Assembly (NCBI RefSeq): GCF_000176035.2
Contig: NC_015675.1
Span: 930,001 to 994,000 of the forward strand
DNA: 64,000 bases
Source of the DNA: Mesorhizobium opportunistum WSM2075
GTDB taxonomy: Bacteria > Pseudomonadota > Alphaproteobacteria > Rhizobiales > Rhizobiaceae
Direction: 5' to 3'
Positions 16,578-27,323 of this stretch are shown piece by piece. A program made the translations under genes and the position numbers. The notes beneath the pieces were generated by a model. It was given only the letters and a program-made list of their open reading frames with translations, was not told where the DNA came from and made no database searches. Every line of letters starts with the position of its first letter. The first letter of the stretch is position 1.

Positions 16578-17416
16578 GGTTTCGGCACCAGGTCGGCTAC
16601 GATGATCGCGCGCAGCTCGGCCGTGACTTGCGGCCTGACGCCGAACCAGTGTTCGAAACCGGGCACGGCCTGGTTGAGCAGCATGCCGAGGCCGTCCACC
16701 GTCTTCAGCCCCCGGGCGCTTGCGGCGGCAAGCAGCGGTGTTTCCAGCGGCACATAGACAAGGTCGGTGACGATCGCATGGCTCGGCAGCAGGGCCGGAT
16801 CGGCGGCGAGGCCCTCATTGCCGACCATGCCGAGCGCCGTGGTGTTGACCAGCAGGCCGGCATCGACAAGCAGTTCGCCGGTCTCAGCCATGCCGTGCGC
16901 CGAAACGCCGGCGCCGAAACGATCGCGCAACTCCACCGCCCGGGCGAGCGTTCGGTTGACGATGCGGATGTCGGAAATGCCGCGCTCTTTCAGCGCGTGG
17001 ATGACGGCGCGGGAGGCACCGCCGGCGCCGAGCACGACCGCGGGGCCGGTGTTCGCCCAGCCCGGCGCGTGGTCGTCGAGATTGGCGGCAAAGCCATGGC
17101 CGTCGGTGTTGCCGCCCCACAGCGTGCCGTCCTCGAACCACAGCGTGTTGACGGCGCCGATCTCCTCCGCCGCCTGGTCGCGGCGGCCGGCCAGCGCAAA
17201 GGCGGCTTCCTTGTGCGGGATGGTGACATTGCCGCCGCGATAGCCGTTGGCCTGCAGGGTTGCCAGGAATTCGGCAAAGTCGTGCGGCGCGACATCGATC
17301 GCCTCGTAGCTGCCGTCGATGCCATGCTTGGCCAGCCAATGGCCGTGGATCTTCGGCGAGCGCGAATGCTTGATCGGATGGCCAGTGACAAAGGCCTTCT
17401 TCGTCGCCTCAGCCAT
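16574..17416 (-). CDS. aroE: Shikimate dehydrogenase
   Basis: 280 residues from ATG 17416; the open frame starts at 17473, but the family start is [20 protein letters not shown]-dependent reduction of 3-dehydroshikimate in aromatic amino-acid synthesis. [15 protein letters not shown] is the shikimate-binding motif, [12 protein letters not shown] carries the catalytic Lys, and [16 protein letters not shown] binds [18 protein letters not shown] follows as expected. The start overlaps the maf 3' end by 8 bases, indicating an operon maf-aroE-coaE. Confidence 0.95.
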   Translation of the reverse strand: MAEATKKAFVTGHPIKHSRSPKIHGHWLAKHGIDGSYEAIDVAPHDFAEFLATLQANGYRGGNVTIPHKEAAFALAGRRDQAAEEIGAVNTLWFEDGTLWGGNTDGHGFAANLDDHAPGWANTGPAVVLGAGGASRAVIHALKERGISDIRIVNRTLARAVELRDRFGAGVSAHGMAETGELLVDAGLLVNTTALGMVGNEGLAADPALLPSHAIVTDLVYVPLETPLLAAASARGLKTVDGLGMLLNQAVPGFEHWFGVRPQVTAELRAIIVADLVPKP

Positions 17417-18008
17417 CGATCGCTCCCAGCGTGCGCAGTTCGGCCAGCAGCGGCAAAAGCGGCAGGCCGACAATGGTGAAATGGTCGCCTTCGATCTTCT
17501 CGAAGAGCTGGACGCCTTCGCCCTCGACCTGGTAGGCGCCGACGCTGGCCAGCGCCCTGGCGCCGACGCGGGCGAGGTGGCGGCCGATGAAGGCGGGATC
17601 GAGCTTGCGCATGGTCATGGAGGCAATGCCGACATGGCGCCACAGCACCTTGCCGTCACGCACCAGGACGGCAGCGCTGTTGAGCTGGTGGGTCTTGCCG
17701 GACAGCGCCAGCAAATGACGCCGCGCGCCTTCCATGTCGGCGGGCTTGTGGAACACCTCGTCACCCAGCGACAAGGTCTGGTCGCAGCCGAGCACCAGGG
17801 CCCCTGGCCTGCGCTCGCTCACCTCGGTGGCCTTGGCCTCGGCCAGCACCAGGGCGACGTCTTCCGGCGAAACACCGCTATCCTGCAACGGCGCCTCGAG
17901 CGCGCGCTCGTCGACCTCGGCCGGCACCGCCTCGACGTCGATACCGGCATCGAGCAGCATCGCCTTGCGGAACGGACTGCCGGAAGCGAGGATGATTTTC
18001 TCGGTCAT
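17409..18008 (-). CDS. maf: Maf-family nucleotide pyrophosphatase
   Basis: 199 residues. Hydrolyses non-canonical or methylated nucleoside triphosphates and is linked to division arrest in relatives. The N-terminal Maf signature [19 protein letters not shown] is followed by [29 protein letters not shown] (catalytic Asp) and the C-terminal [15 protein letters not shown]. The family's conserved SxSPRR is SGSPFRK here. Head of the minus-strand maf-aroE-coaE operon, with a repeat separating it from the PPPase gene upstream. Confidence 0.93.
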   Translation of the reverse strand: MTEKIILASGSPFRKAMLLDAGIDVEAVPAEVDERALEAPLQDSGVSPEDVALVLAEAKATEVSERRPGALVLGCDQTLSLGDEVFHKPADMEGARRHLLALSGKTHQLNSAAVLVRDGKVLWRHVGIASMTMRKLDPAFIGRHLARVGARALASVGAYQVEGEGVQLFEKIEGDHFTIVGLPLLPLLAELRTLGAIDG

Positions 18009-18031
18009 GCTTGTTCACCAGAGTTGGCGTT

Positions 18032-18223
18032 CCGTCACGCACCCCTCATCCGACCGAGCTTCGCTCGGCCACCTTCTCCCACAAGGGGAGAAGGGAGGTG
18101 CTGCGCTGACGCTGCTGCAAATCGCCAACTGGTGGTAATCTGCGGGACGCTAGCGCCGAGTTCTTCCTTCTCCCCTTGTGGAGAAGGTGTCGCCGAAGGC
18201 GACGGATGAGGGGTGCGTGACGG
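18032..18223. repeat. Palindromic interspersed repeat, family 2, copy b
   Basis: The outermost 21 bases (CCGTCACGCACCCCTCATCC at the left) are exactly inverted at 18203-18223. Further in are TTCTCCCACAAGGGGAGAA-like hairpins. The central spacer is about 70 bases. It lies in the intergenic space between two minus-strand genes, near the 3' end of the PPPase gene and 5' of maf. Confidence 0.9.
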
Positions 18224-18246
18224 AATGCTCACTTATCTCGTCTGCC

Positions 18247-19068
18247 CTAGCGCGACTTCCCCCGCAGGGCAACGATCGCCGCCGCGGTTTCCTCGATCGA
18301 GCGGCGGCTGACGTCGATCATCGGCCAGCCATGGCGCGTGCAGATCTGGCGGGCGTAGGCGAGTTCTTCGTTGATGGCGGCGCGGTCGACATAATCGGTC
18401 GGCACGTAGGAGCTGCTGTTGCCCAGGATGCGGTTCTGGCGGACATGCGAGATGCGTTCGGCGGTGGCGATCAACCCGACCACCAGGGGGGTCTTGGCCG
18501 CGACCAGGCTTTCGGGAACGGGCACGCCGAGCACGATCGGAATGTTGGCGGTCTTGATGCCGCGATTGGCGAGATAGATGCTGGTCGGCGTCTTCGAGGT
18601 GCGCGAGATGCCGATCAGCACGACATCGGCATCGTCCATGTTGAGCGGCAACTGGCCGTCATCATGGTCCATGGTGAAGTTGAGCGCATCGATGCGGCGA
18701 AAATATTCGGCGTCGAGGACATGCTGGGCGCCGACGCGCCGGCCGGCCGGCGTGCCTAGATAGGACTGGAAGACGGTAAGCACCGGCTCCAGCACGGAGA
18801 CGCAGGGCAGGCCCATCGCCGCACAGCGCTCATCGATGCCGCGCGCCAGTTTCTGGTCGACGACGGTGTAGAGAATGATGCCGGGCTCCTCCTCGATGTC
18901 CTCGAACACTTTCGCCACCTGCTTTTCGGTGCGGATCAGCGGGTAGATATGCTCGATGGCGCGCGCGTCCTTGTATTGCGCCGAAGCCGCCCGCCCGGCG
19001 GCGAGCAGCGTTTCGCCGGTCGCGTCGGAAATCAGGTGCAGGTGAAAGAAGCTCTGGGGTTTGTTCAC
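18247..19068 (-). CDS. Pyruvate, phosphate dikinase/PEP synthase regulatory kinase-phosphorylase (DUF299)
   Basis: 273 residues from GTG 19068, chosen because the translation [20 protein letters not shown] is the family start and AGGTG precedes it; the open frame extends upstream without homology. Bifunctional ADP-dependent kinase and Pi-dependent phosphorylase controlling PEP-synthesising dikinases. The P-loop-like [18 protein letters not shown] is intact. This gene flanks the origin in Caulobacter and here faces hemE across the predicted oriC, reading away from it. Confidence 0.92.
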   Translation of the reverse strand: MNKPQSFFHLHLISDATGETLLAAGRAASAQYKDARAIEHIYPLIRTEKQVAKVFEDIEEEPGIILYTVVDQKLARGIDERCAAMGLPCVSVLEPVLTVFQSYLGTPAGRRVGAQHVLDAEYFRRIDALNFTMDHDDGQLPLNMDDADVVLIGISRTSKTPTSIYLANRGIKTANIPIVLGVPVPESLVAAKTPLVVGLIATAERISHVRQNRILGNSSSYVPTDYVDRAAINEELAYARQICTRHGWPMIDVSRRSIEETAAAIVALRGKSR

Positions 19069-19471
19069 AGGGATCACCTGGGGCTGTGGGCGGATGTGGA
19101 TAAGGTTGGACAGCGAGCCAGGCTCGTTGGAGGCGACTGTATCAGATGCCAGTTTGTCCACAATTCGATGTGCTGTCAGCTTCGTCGGAGGGCTGGGGAC
19201 AAGTCCGTGGACGGATTTGCTTGGCCTTGGCCTGTCCACAGGGCCGGGTTTTCCGGCCGGGTCCTAAGGCTTTGGAAGCGATGATGGATTCCCGACTGTC
19301 CCCAGAACCCAACAATCCGGCCAAACGAGCGCGCGACAATATGCTTGCTGGCTTTTTGCCTGATGAAGCGGGACAGGTGGCAACCACCAGAACCAACAGA
19401 CTCTTAGAATCAGAAGAATCTTAGATATAAGAATATTTGATTAGAAAGAGGCTTGGAGAAGCGAGCGCTCG
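19069..19471. other. Predicted chromosomal replication origin (oriC)
   Basis: A 400-base non-coding gap between the DUF299 gene and hemE, the position of the mapped Caulobacter origin; Sinorhizobium is reported to have its origin beside hemE too. It contains a perfect DnaA box TGTGGATAA at 19095-19103. Near-consensus boxes are TTGTCCACA at 19154-19162 and CTGTCCACA at 19232-19240, with TTGTTCACA at 19061-19069 on the gene edge. An AT-rich stretch (about 19400-19445, with TTAGATATAAGAATATTTGATTAG-like sequence) could be the unwinding element. Genes on both sides read outward: left genes on minus, right genes on plus. No CtrA half-site pair was recognised. Confidence 0.8.
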
Positions 19472-20503
19472 ATGCCCCAGAACCGGATCATGCTGGATGT
19501 CCTGAAGGGCAAGGCGATTTTTCCTCCACCACTCTGGATGATGCGCCAGGCCGGACGCTATCTGCCGGAGTATCGTGAAACCCGCCGGCGGGCCGGTTCG
19601 TTCCTCGACCTCTGCTATGATCCCGACCTTGCGGTCGAAGTGACGCTGCAGCCGATCGAACGCTTCGGCTTCGATGCCTCGATCCTGTTCTCGGACATCC
19701 TTGTCGTTCCGCATGCGCTTGGCCGCGACGTGCGCTTCGAGGAGGGAAGAGGACCGCTTTTGACGCCGATCTCGGCAGCGGAAATTTTGGCTCTGGAAAG
19801 CGATGTGTTTCACGTGAATCTCGAACCGGTCTACGAGACGGTTCGCCGCTTGCGGGCAAGATTGCCTGACGAGACGACGCTGATCGGCTTCTGCGGCGCG
19901 CCGTGGACGGTGGCGACCTACATGATCGCCGGCCATGGCACGCCGGACCAGGCACCGGCGCGGCTGTTTGCTTACCGCGAACCGGCAGCGTTCAAACAGC
20001 TGCTGAAGGTGCTGGCCGATCATTCCGCCGCCTATCTGATCCGCCAGATCGAAGCGGGTGCCGACGTGGTGCAGATTTTCGATTCCTGGTCGGGCGTGCT
20101 CGACGACGCCTCCTTCGAACAGTTCTGCGTCGAGCCGGTGGCCGAGATCGTCAGGCAGGTAAGAGCCGTTCATCCCGATGTGCCGGTCATCGGTTTTCCC
20201 AAGGGCGCCGGCGCCCGCTACCAGAGCTATCGCGAGAAGACCGGTGTGGCGGGGCTGGGGATCGACTGGACGGTGCCCCTGGCGGCAGCAAAGGACTTGC
20301 AGCGCTCTGGTGCCGTCCAGGGCAATCTCGATCCCTTGCGGCTGGTGGCCGGCGGCAAGGCATTATCCGATGGCGTCGACGCGATTCTCGGGGCGTTGGG
20401 GGATGGACCGCTGATCTTCAATCTCGGCCATGGCATTACGCCGGAGACGCCGGTGGCGCATGTCGAGGCGATGGTGAAACTGGTGAGGAGCGCGGCACGC
20501 TGA
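19472..20503 (+). CDS. hemE: Uroporphyrinogen decarboxylase
   Basis: 343 residues. Decarboxylates uroporphyrinogen III to coproporphyrinogen III in haem synthesis. The two family signatures are present: [17 protein letters not shown] near the N-terminus, with the substrate-binding Arg residues, and [25 protein letters not shown] and FNLGHGI are also typical. It is the first plus-strand gene right of the predicted origin. A degenerate parS-like motif lies within the coding sequence at 19806-19821. The stop overlaps the hemJ start (TGATG), so hemE and hemJ are coupled. Confidence 0.96.
   Translation: MPQNRIMLDVLKGKAIFPPPLWMMRQAGRYLPEYRETRRRAGSFLDLCYDPDLAVEVTLQPIERFGFDASILFSDILVVPHALGRDVRFEEGRGPLLTPISAAEILALESDVFHVNLEPVYETVRRLRARLPDETTLIGFCGAPWTVATYMIAGHGTPDQAPARLFAYREPAAFKQLLKVLADHSAAYLIRQIEAGADVVQIFDSWSGVLDDASFEQFCVEPVAEIVRQVRAVHPDVPVIGFPKGAGARYQSYREKTGVAGLGIDWTVPLAAAKDLQRSGAVQGNLDPLRLVAGGKALSDGVDAILGALGDGPLIFNLGHGITPETPVAHVEAMVKLVRSAAR
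19806..19821. promoter_or_regulatory. Degenerate parS-like site inside hemE
   Basis: TGTTTCACGTGAATCT keeps the palindromic TTCACGTGAA core of parS with two mismatches in the right outer positions. It is within 0.4 kb of the predicted origin. ParB binding is possible but weaker than at the 27-29 kb sites; it may be chance. Confidence 0.35.
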
Positions 20504-21069
20504 TGGCTCGGCCAAAAGAGATGAACAATTCAGGCAACACGACTAACAGTGGGGGCAGCACCGGCCAGGCGATGATGCGCATGACCGTCGGCATCGCCGC
20601 GCTGATCGTGCTGACGGCGCTGTTGTTTTTCGTTGCACCCGACGGTTTCTATCCCTGGGCGAAGGCGATCCATATCCTGGCCGTCATTTCCTGGATGGCC
20701 GGCATGCTCTATCTGCCGCGGCTGCTGGTCTATCACGCCGATGCCGAGAAGGGCTCGGTCCAGTCGGAGACCTTCAAGGTGATGGAGCGGCGCCTGCTGC
20801 GCGGCATCATCAATCCGGCGATGATCGCGACTTGGATGTTCGGACTATGGCTGGCCTGGAAAGGCTTTGGTTTCCAGGGTGGCTGGCTGCACGCCAAGAT
20901 CGGTTTCGTGCTGCTGTTGTCCGCCGTCCACGGCTATCTGGCCGGCGCGGTGCGGAAATTCGCCGAGGATGCCAACGAAAAGTCCGCGAAGCACTGGCGG
21001 ATGATCAACGAGATCCCCACATTGCTGATGATCGCAATCGTGATCCTGGTTGTCGTCAAGCCGTTCTAG
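20503..21069 (+). CDS. hemJ: Protoporphyrinogen oxidase HemJ
   Basis: 188 residues from the ATG that overlaps the hemE stop. Integral inner-membrane enzyme oxidising protoporphyrinogen IX. It has four hydrophobic segments, the conserved His in AKAIHILAVISWMAGMLYLPRL, and a conserved Arg/Lys-rich stretch MERRLLRGIINPAM. The short N-terminal Asn/Gly/Ser leader is not conserved, and the true start could be MNNSGN or MMRMTVG downstream. Coupling to hemE and position before rho match other Rhizobiales. Confidence 0.9.
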   Translation: MARPKEMNNSGNTTNSGGSTGQAMMRMTVGIAALIVLTALLFFVAPDGFYPWAKAIHILAVISWMAGMLYLPRLLVYHADAEKGSVQSETFKVMERRLLRGIINPAMIATWMFGLWLAWKGFGFQGGWLHAKIGFVLLLSAVHGYLAGAVRKFAEDANEKSAKHWRMINEIPTLLMIAIVILVVVKPF

Positions 21070-21233
21070 GCCTCTATCGGTCGCGTAAAACGCAGCTTGC
21101 TCTTTCACCCGACCGACGATAAAAGACGGGTCTTCCTTCCCGTCATGCGCCGCCCTTCACTGTTTTCGGCCGCGCCCGGCATTTGTCGCATCCCGCCGAT
21201 ATATTTTCCCCAAAGCAGATTCAGAGTCCGTCT

Positions 21234-22499
<1,266 letters not shown>

Positions 22500-22534
22500 C
22501 GGTCGGTCCGAAAGGTTCGGATTTTTGCATTGAG

Positions 22535-22565
22535 CCCCATTCCGGGAGACCGGGATGGGGTTTTG
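22535..22565 (+). terminator. Intrinsic terminator after rho
   Basis: CCCCATTCCGG and CCGGGATGGGG pair over 11 positions with one T-G wobble around a GAGA loop, followed by TTTTG. It starts 36 bases after the rho stop. Clear rho-independent design, suggesting the hemE-hemJ-rho transcript ends here. Confidence 0.85.
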
Positions 22566-22667
22566 CTTTGGCGGGATCAGGTCGCATTCCCGATACCGAA
22601 TGGCCATATGCGGCAGCACGCAACGCCGTCTTCATGCGACGAGTAGCACTTCGCAGGTGCCGACGAC

Positions 22668-23600
22668 GTGAAAAAGACAATCCCGACCCTGATCGGCTTT
22701 TCGGCCATCCTGACCTGGTCCTTCCTGGCGCTGCTGTCGACGGCGGCGGGGCCGATCCCGCCCTTTCAGCTTGCGGCCATGACATTCCTGCTTGGGGCGC
22801 TCGCCGGTGCAAGCAGCTGGATCTTCCGGCCGGGGGCTATCCGGTCGCTGCGGCAGCCATGGCCTGTCTGGGCGACAGGGGTTGCGGGACTGTGCATCTA
22901 CCATTGCGCCTATTTCTTCGCGATCCAGTCGGCGCCGCCCGTCGAGGTCAGCCTGATTGCCTATCTCTGGCCATTGCTGATCGTCGTTTTCGCCGCCTTC
23001 CTGCCGGGTGAAAGGCTGCGGGTACACCACATTGTCGGTGTTGTCCTTGGTCTTGCCGGCGCGATCGTGGTGATCACCAAGGGCGGCACTATCGGCCTCG
23101 CCAACGGCGTGATGAAGGGCCATGTCATAGCGCTGTTCTGCGCCTTCATCTGGGCCGGCTATTCGGTGCTGTCACGCCGGTTCGGCCAGGTGCCGACCGA
23201 TGTCGTGGCCGGCTATTGCTTCATCACTGCGGCGGTCGCCTTCGCACTTCACCTGACGCTCGAGACCACCGTCTGGCCGCAGACCGTGACACAATGGAGT
23301 GCCATCCTCGTCCTCGGTGCGATCCCGCTGGGCGCCGGCTTCTACGCCTGGGACTATGGCTGCAAGCACGGGGACATCATGATCCTCGGCGCCTTGTCCT
23401 ACGCCGCGCCGCTGTTTTCGGTGATCGTGCTGCTGCTGGCAGGGTTCGGCGTGTTCCATTGGTCGGTGGCGCTCGCCTGCGTGCTCATCACGATAGGCGC
23501 GATGGTTGCCGCCAAGGATTTGCTGTTCAAGTCGCGGCCCGCCGCGGCGCCGGTTGAAACGGCAATTTTGGCTCCGGCGTCGCGGGCTGAGGGCACGTGA
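22668..23600 (+). CDS. DMT-superfamily (EamA) transporter
   Basis: 310 residues with about ten hydrophobic segments in two EamA repeats (about 5-140 and 150-285). Motifs such as YLWPLLIVVFAAFLPGE, GAIVVITKGG and ILGALSYAAPLFSVIVLLL are typical of the drug/metabolite transporter superfamily. The pattern is closest to the YddG-like aromatic amino-acid exporters, but the substrate is not determined by sequence. Stand-alone gene following the rho terminator. It converges with the DUF255 gene, with one base between the stops. Confidence 0.85.
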   Translation: MKKTIPTLIGFSAILTWSFLALLSTAAGPIPPFQLAAMTFLLGALAGASSWIFRPGAIRSLRQPWPVWATGVAGLCIYHCAYFFAIQSAPPVEVSLIAYLWPLLIVVFAAFLPGERLRVHHIVGVVLGLAGAIVVITKGGTIGLANGVMKGHVIALFCAFIWAGYSVLSRRFGQVPTDVVAGYCFITAAVAFALHLTLETTVWPQTVTQWSAILVLGAIPLGAGFYAWDYGCKHGDIMILGALSYAAPLFSVIVLLLAGFGVFHWSVALACVLITIGAMVAAKDLLFKSRPAAAPVETAILAPASRAEGT

Positions 23601-23601
23601 T

Positions 23602-25638
23602 CTATCGGCGACGCAGGAGACGCTCGAGCTCTTCCGGATCGGTCACGGCGGGAAGGCAGACCTGACCGGTGCACAGCCAGGCGCCGGGCCTGTTGGTCGG
23701 CGGCAGGATTCCACCCGGCAGCAAGGGTCGATTCGCTGCCGTACCGATCGGCACGATGATATCGACGCGCCGCGGGTCGGGGCTTCTATTCGCTACCGGA
23801 ACGAGCTTTGGATCCTCCGGCGCGTCCACGATGACCAGTTTCAGCGGTTCGATGGCAAGCGCGCAGGCATTGACGATGCCGGCCTGGCCATAGGCCTGGT
23901 GCTCGGCGCGGCCGGCGGCATGTTCGGCGATCGTCCAGGCCCGCTCCTGCAGGTCGACATCGCCTGTGACGGAGGCGAGCCGGACCAGTGCCTGGATGAT
24001 CTGGCTGGCGGCCGATGAAATGGCTTCGTCGACATCGCCCCTGATGCGGATCGGCACGTCTGTGCTGTCCGAAGCGGTCAGATAATAGCCTGTTCCCGAG
24101 GCATCGGCATGCCAGAGGTCGAGCTGTTGGACGAACCGGCCGGCATGGTCGATATAGCTCCAATCGCTGGACGCCTCGAACAGCGAGATCGCGGCATTGG
24201 TCATGGCGGCATAATCGCTCGACAGAGCCGGGAACAATTTCTGGGCGCCGAGCATCGAATGCGGCAAGCGGTTGTCGCGGCTGGCGGCGCTGATATGTGC
24301 GAAGGCTTTTGCTGCGGCATCGATCCAGTCGGGCCGCGCCAGCGAGCGGCCGGCTTCGGCCAGCGCAGCAATCATCAGGCCGTTCCAGTCGGTGAGCGTC
24401 TTGGCGTCGAGGCCTGGCCTGACGCGCCCCTCGCGCACGGCAAGAAGCCTGGCCTTGAGCGGGATGAGCTGTTCACGATCGGCAACGCTCTCGGACAGCT
24501 GGGCGCTGGTTTGGTGGATGATTGGCTTGCCTTCCCAAGCTGGCGGGCTGGCAAGTGTGAAGTACTTGAAAAACAAGGCAGAATCGTCGCCGAGGGCGGC
24601 TTCTATCTCGTCTCTGCTCCAGGTGTAGAACAGCCCTTCCTCGCCATCGCTGTCGGCGTCGAGGCTGGCGGCAAAGGCGCCGCCATCGACGCGCATTTCG
24701 CGCAGCAGCCAATCGGCGGTTTCTTCGATTCGTACCCGGAACAAATCATTGCCGCTTGCGGCAAAGGCCCAGTTGCAGAAGCGGATCAACTCCGCATTAT
24801 CGTAGAGCATCTTCTCGAAATGCGGCACCAGCCATTCCGCGTCGGTCGAGTAGCGGCTGAGCCCGCCGCCGATATGATCGTAGATGCCGCCGCCCAGCAT
24901 CCGCTCGAGGCTGACGAGCACGTCGTCGCGGTGGGTGGCATTGCCGTCGCGCAGCCAGGACAGCCACAGGGTGAGCATGAATGGCGCGTTGGGGAATTTT
25001 GGTGCGCCGCGCAGGCCGCCGAGATCGCGGTCGATCATGCCGTCGATGCGGCCGGCGAGTTCGGACAGCGTGTCGCGATCGAGAAGCGCCCTGGAATGCG
25101 TGCCGGAAAGCCGCGCCTCGACATGGGTGGTGAGGCCGTCGGCGCTCTGGTGCAGGCTCGCCCGCTTCTCGCGCCAGGCTTTGTCGACGACCTCCATCAC
25201 CTGGATGAAACCCGGTCGGCCATAGCGCGCCTCGCGCGGAAAATAGGTGCCGCCCCAGAACGGCTTGCCGTCCGGCGTCAGGAACATGGTCAGCGGCCAC
25301 CCACCCTGCTCGCCCATGGAGGACAAGGCCGCCATGTAGATCTGGTCGATGTCGGGACGCTCCTCGCGGTCGACCTTGATATTGACGAACAGACGGTTCA
25401 TGACGGCGGCGACGTCGTCATTCTCGAAGCTTTCATGGGCCATGACGTGGCACCAGTGACAGGCGGCATAGCCGACGGAGAGGAGGATCGGCCTGCCCAG
25501 GGCCTTTGCCTCCTCGAGAGAAGCCGGCGACCAGGCCCGCCAATGGACGGGATTGCCGCTATGCTGCTGCAGATAGGGGCTGGCTTCGTCGGCAAGCAGG
25601 TTTTTCGCGGGCAATGTCACGGCAGGCAACTCGGGCAA
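23602..25638 (-). CDS. Thioredoxin-domain protein of the DUF255/YyaL family
   Basis: 678 residues, the usual length. An N-terminal thioredoxin-like domain with NLLADEASPYLQQHSGNPVHW and the CHWC pair (C60, C63) in YAACHWCHVMAHESFE is followed by a long (alpha/alpha)6 barrel related to N-acylglucosamine epimerase or glycosidase folds (RGAPKFPNAP, GGIYDHIGGGLSRYSTD). Homologues include human SPATA20. Function is unknown; a redox or sugar-modifying role is suggested. It is oriented against the surrounding plus-strand run and overlaps no gene, and its start is about 50 bases from mnmE, so they share a divergent promoter region. Confidence 0.9.
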   Translation of the reverse strand: MPELPAVTLPAKNLLADEASPYLQQHSGNPVHWRAWSPASLEEAKALGRPILLSVGYAACHWCHVMAHESFENDDVAAVMNRLFVNIKVDREERPDIDQIYMAALSSMGEQGGWPLTMFLTPDGKPFWGGTYFPREARYGRPGFIQVMEVVDKAWREKRASLHQSADGLTTHVEARLSGTHSRALLDRDTLSELAGRIDGMIDRDLGGLRGAPKFPNAPFMLTLWLSWLRDGNATHRDDVLVSLERMLGGGIYDHIGGGLSRYSTDAEWLVPHFEKMLYDNAELIRFCNWAFAASGNDLFRVRIEETADWLLREMRVDGGAFAASLDADSDGEEGLFYTWSRDEIEAALGDDSALFFKYFTLASPPAWEGKPIIHQTSAQLSESVADREQLIPLKARLLAVREGRVRPGLDAKTLTDWNGLMIAALAEAGRSLARPDWIDAAAKAFAHISAASRDNRLPHSMLGAQKLFPALSSDYAAMTNAAISLFEASSDWSYIDHAGRFVQQLDLWHADASGTGYYLTASDSTDVPIRIRGDVDEAISSAASQIIQALVRLASVTGDVDLQERAWTIAEHAAGRAEHQAYGQAGIVNACALAIEPLKLVIVDAPEDPKLVPVANRSPDPRRVDIIVPIGTAANRPLLPGGILPPTNRPGAWLCTGQVCLPAVTDPEELERLLRRR

Positions 25639-25688
25639 ACTCGGTTCAACGTGTGGCGGAAGCTAGGGCGGTTCAACAAAGCGGGCAA

Positions 25689-27020
25689 ATGTTTTCAGGC
25701 GATTCCATCATTGCACTGTCGAGCGGCCGGCTGCCGGCTGGGGTCGCGGTGCTGCGCATTTCCGGCCCGCAGACTCGATTCGTAGTCGAAACGATTGCCG
25801 GCGGGATGGTTAAGGCGCGCGCGGCGACCCTGCGCGCGTTCAAAGCGCCGGATGGAACGGTGCTGGACAACGGCCTGGTCGTCTTCTTCCCCGGTCCGGC
25901 CAGTTTCACCGGAGAGGACGTCGCGGAATTCCATGTCCACGGCGGGCGCGCTGTTGTCGCTGGAATGCTGCAGACGATCGCCGGTTTTGACGGCGTCAGG
26001 CACGCAGAACCCGGTGAATTCACGCGCCGCGCCTTCCTGAACGGCAAGGTTGACCTGGTCGAGACCGAAGCACTCGCCGATCTGGTCAATGCCGAGACCG
26101 AGGCGCAGCGCCGCTTCGCCATCCGCAATACCGAGGGCGCCCAGAGCGAACTCTATCTCGGCTGGCGTCGGCGACTGATCCATGCGCGGGCGATGATCGA
26201 GGCGGAGATCGACTTTGCCGACGAGGATGATGTGCCCGGTTCCGTTTCGGATGCGGTTTGGTCTGATGTGCATGTAATGGTCGACGAGATCGATCGGCAC
26301 ATTGCCGGATTCCATGCCGCCGAGATCATTCGCGATGGGTTCGAGGTCGTCATTCTCGGTGCGCCCAATGCCGGCAAGTCGAGCCTGTTCAACGCCTTGG
26401 CGCGGAGAGATGCCGCTATTGTAACGGATGAGCCGGGCACGACGCGGGATCTGCTGGAAGTGGCGCTGGATCTCGGAGGGCTGCGCGTCCGGCTGACGGA
26501 TACGGCCGGGTTGCGGGACACGCCAGGGAAGGTCGAGGCGATCGGCATTGAAAGGGCGAGGGCGAAGGCCGACCGCGCCGATCTCCTGCTGGTGTTGGAA
26601 GACGTAGCAGACCCCGGGGATATCGGGCCGTTGTCGGCGGCGATCCCGGCATTGCGCGTCGGAACCAAGCTCGATTTGTTGGACGCGCAAGCGTCCGCGG
26701 AAGCGGCCAGACGGTATGATCTCGTTATTTCCGTCGTGAACGGGGCCGGGGTGGATGCGTTGCTGGCGGAGATCGGCCGGCGCGCGGCGGATGCGGCAGG
26801 CGACGTTGGCGATGTCCTGCCGTCGCGGCTGCGCCATGTCGAATTGCTCGACGAAGCAAAGCGGCATCTGGTTCGCGCCATCGACAGTGGCGTTGCCGGC
26901 CAGGAGCTGCGTGCCGAGGAGCTGCGGTTGGCCGCCGATCGGCTGGGCCGGATTGTCGGCGCCATCGACGTCGAGGATATGCTCGACGTTATCTTCTCGC
27001 AATTCTGCATCGGAAAATGA
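25689..27020 (+). CDS. mnmE: tRNA modification GTPase MnmE
   Basis: 443 residues from ATG 25689. Works with MnmG to place cmnm5 on U34 of tRNAs. It has an N-terminal formyl-THF-binding domain (MFSGDSIIALSSGRLPAGVAVLRISGP, with FPGPASFTGEDVAEFHVHGG). The G domain has P-loop GAPNAGKSSLFNALA, switch region TDEPGTTRD and DTAGLRDT. The protein ends in the catalytic FCIGK. Note the canonical Cys and K-loop are intact. It lies in the mnmE-mnmG-rsmG-parA-parB segment. Its stop codon lies inside a parS-like site. Confidence 0.96.
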   Translation: MFSGDSIIALSSGRLPAGVAVLRISGPQTRFVVETIAGGMVKARAATLRAFKAPDGTVLDNGLVVFFPGPASFTGEDVAEFHVHGGRAVVAGMLQTIAGFDGVRHAEPGEFTRRAFLNGKVDLVETEALADLVNAETEAQRRFAIRNTEGAQSELYLGWRRRLIHARAMIEAEIDFADEDDVPGSVSDAVWSDVHVMVDEIDRHIAGFHAAEIIRDGFEVVILGAPNAGKSSLFNALARRDAAIVTDEPGTTRDLLEVALDLGGLRVRLTDTAGLRDTPGKVEAIGIERARAKADRADLLLVLEDVADPGDIGPLSAAIPALRVGTKLDLLDAQASAEAARRYDLVISVVNGAGVDALLAEIGRRAADAAGDVGDVLPSRLRHVELLDEAKRHLVRAIDSGVAGQELRAEELRLAADRLGRIVGAIDVEDMLDVIFSQFCIGK

Positions 27021-27033
27021 CTCACGTGAAACA
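27018..27033. promoter_or_regulatory. parS-like site A (degenerate)
   Basis: TGACTCACGTGAAACA differs from the TGTTTCACGTGAAACA consensus at two positions in the left arm. It overlaps the mnmE stop codon. One of four parS-like sites within 2.3 kb. Confidence 0.6.
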
Positions 27034-27059
27034 CGCACGCGCCTGAAAGGGACGGTTGG

Positions 27060-27075
27060 TGATTCACGTGAAACA
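27060..27075. promoter_or_regulatory. parS site B
   Basis: TGATTCACGTGAAACA differs from consensus at one position. It lies in the non-coding gap between mnmE and mnmG, 27 bases after site A, so ParB could nucleate cooperatively. Confidence 0.8.
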
Positions 27076-27116
27076 TCGCCAGCCGTGGTGACTCAGCGAA
27101 AACACGGCGCCACGCC

Positions 27117-27215
27117 CTACCTCGTGGGGAGGTCGGACCGCAGGTCCGGGTGGGGGTCAGCGCCGCACCCCCCACCCCGCTGCTTCGCAGCGACCCTCCC
27201 CACAAGGGGGAGGGT
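27117..27215. repeat. Palindromic GC repeat related to family 3, between parS sites
   Basis: Arms CCTCGTGGGGAGG and CCTCCCCACAAGG-like flank GGTGGGGGTCAGCGCC / GCACCCCCCACCCCG with inner hairpins (GACCGCAGGTC, GCTGCTTCGCAGC). The layout (TGGGGG, inner loop, CTTCGCAG) resembles family 3 but the sequence has diverged. It separates parS B and C in the mnmE-mnmG gap. Confidence 0.75.
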
Positions 27216-27230
27216 ATAGACGCATTGCCC

Positions 27231-27246
27231 TGTTTCACGTGAAACT
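27231..27246. promoter_or_regulatory. parS site C
   Basis: TGTTTCACGTGAAACT matches 15 of 16 consensus positions, the best site in the window. It is about 80 bases upstream of the mnmG start, about 8 kb from the predicted origin. Confidence 0.88.
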
Positions 27247-27323
27247 AGCCGCGAAGTTTTCTTGACAGCTTGATCTTGCGGGGACATGTGTCCCTGCATT
27301 CTATTCGAGTCCAGGATTTGGAA

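Noticed and set aside
19146..19424. Plus-strand open frame within the origin region
   Set aside because: No family resemblance, no ribosome-binding site, overlaps DnaA boxes; more likely chance.
23786..25785. Several long plus-strand frames opposite the DUF255 gene
   Set aside because: Antisense shadows; the minus-strand product has the CHWC motif and full family length.
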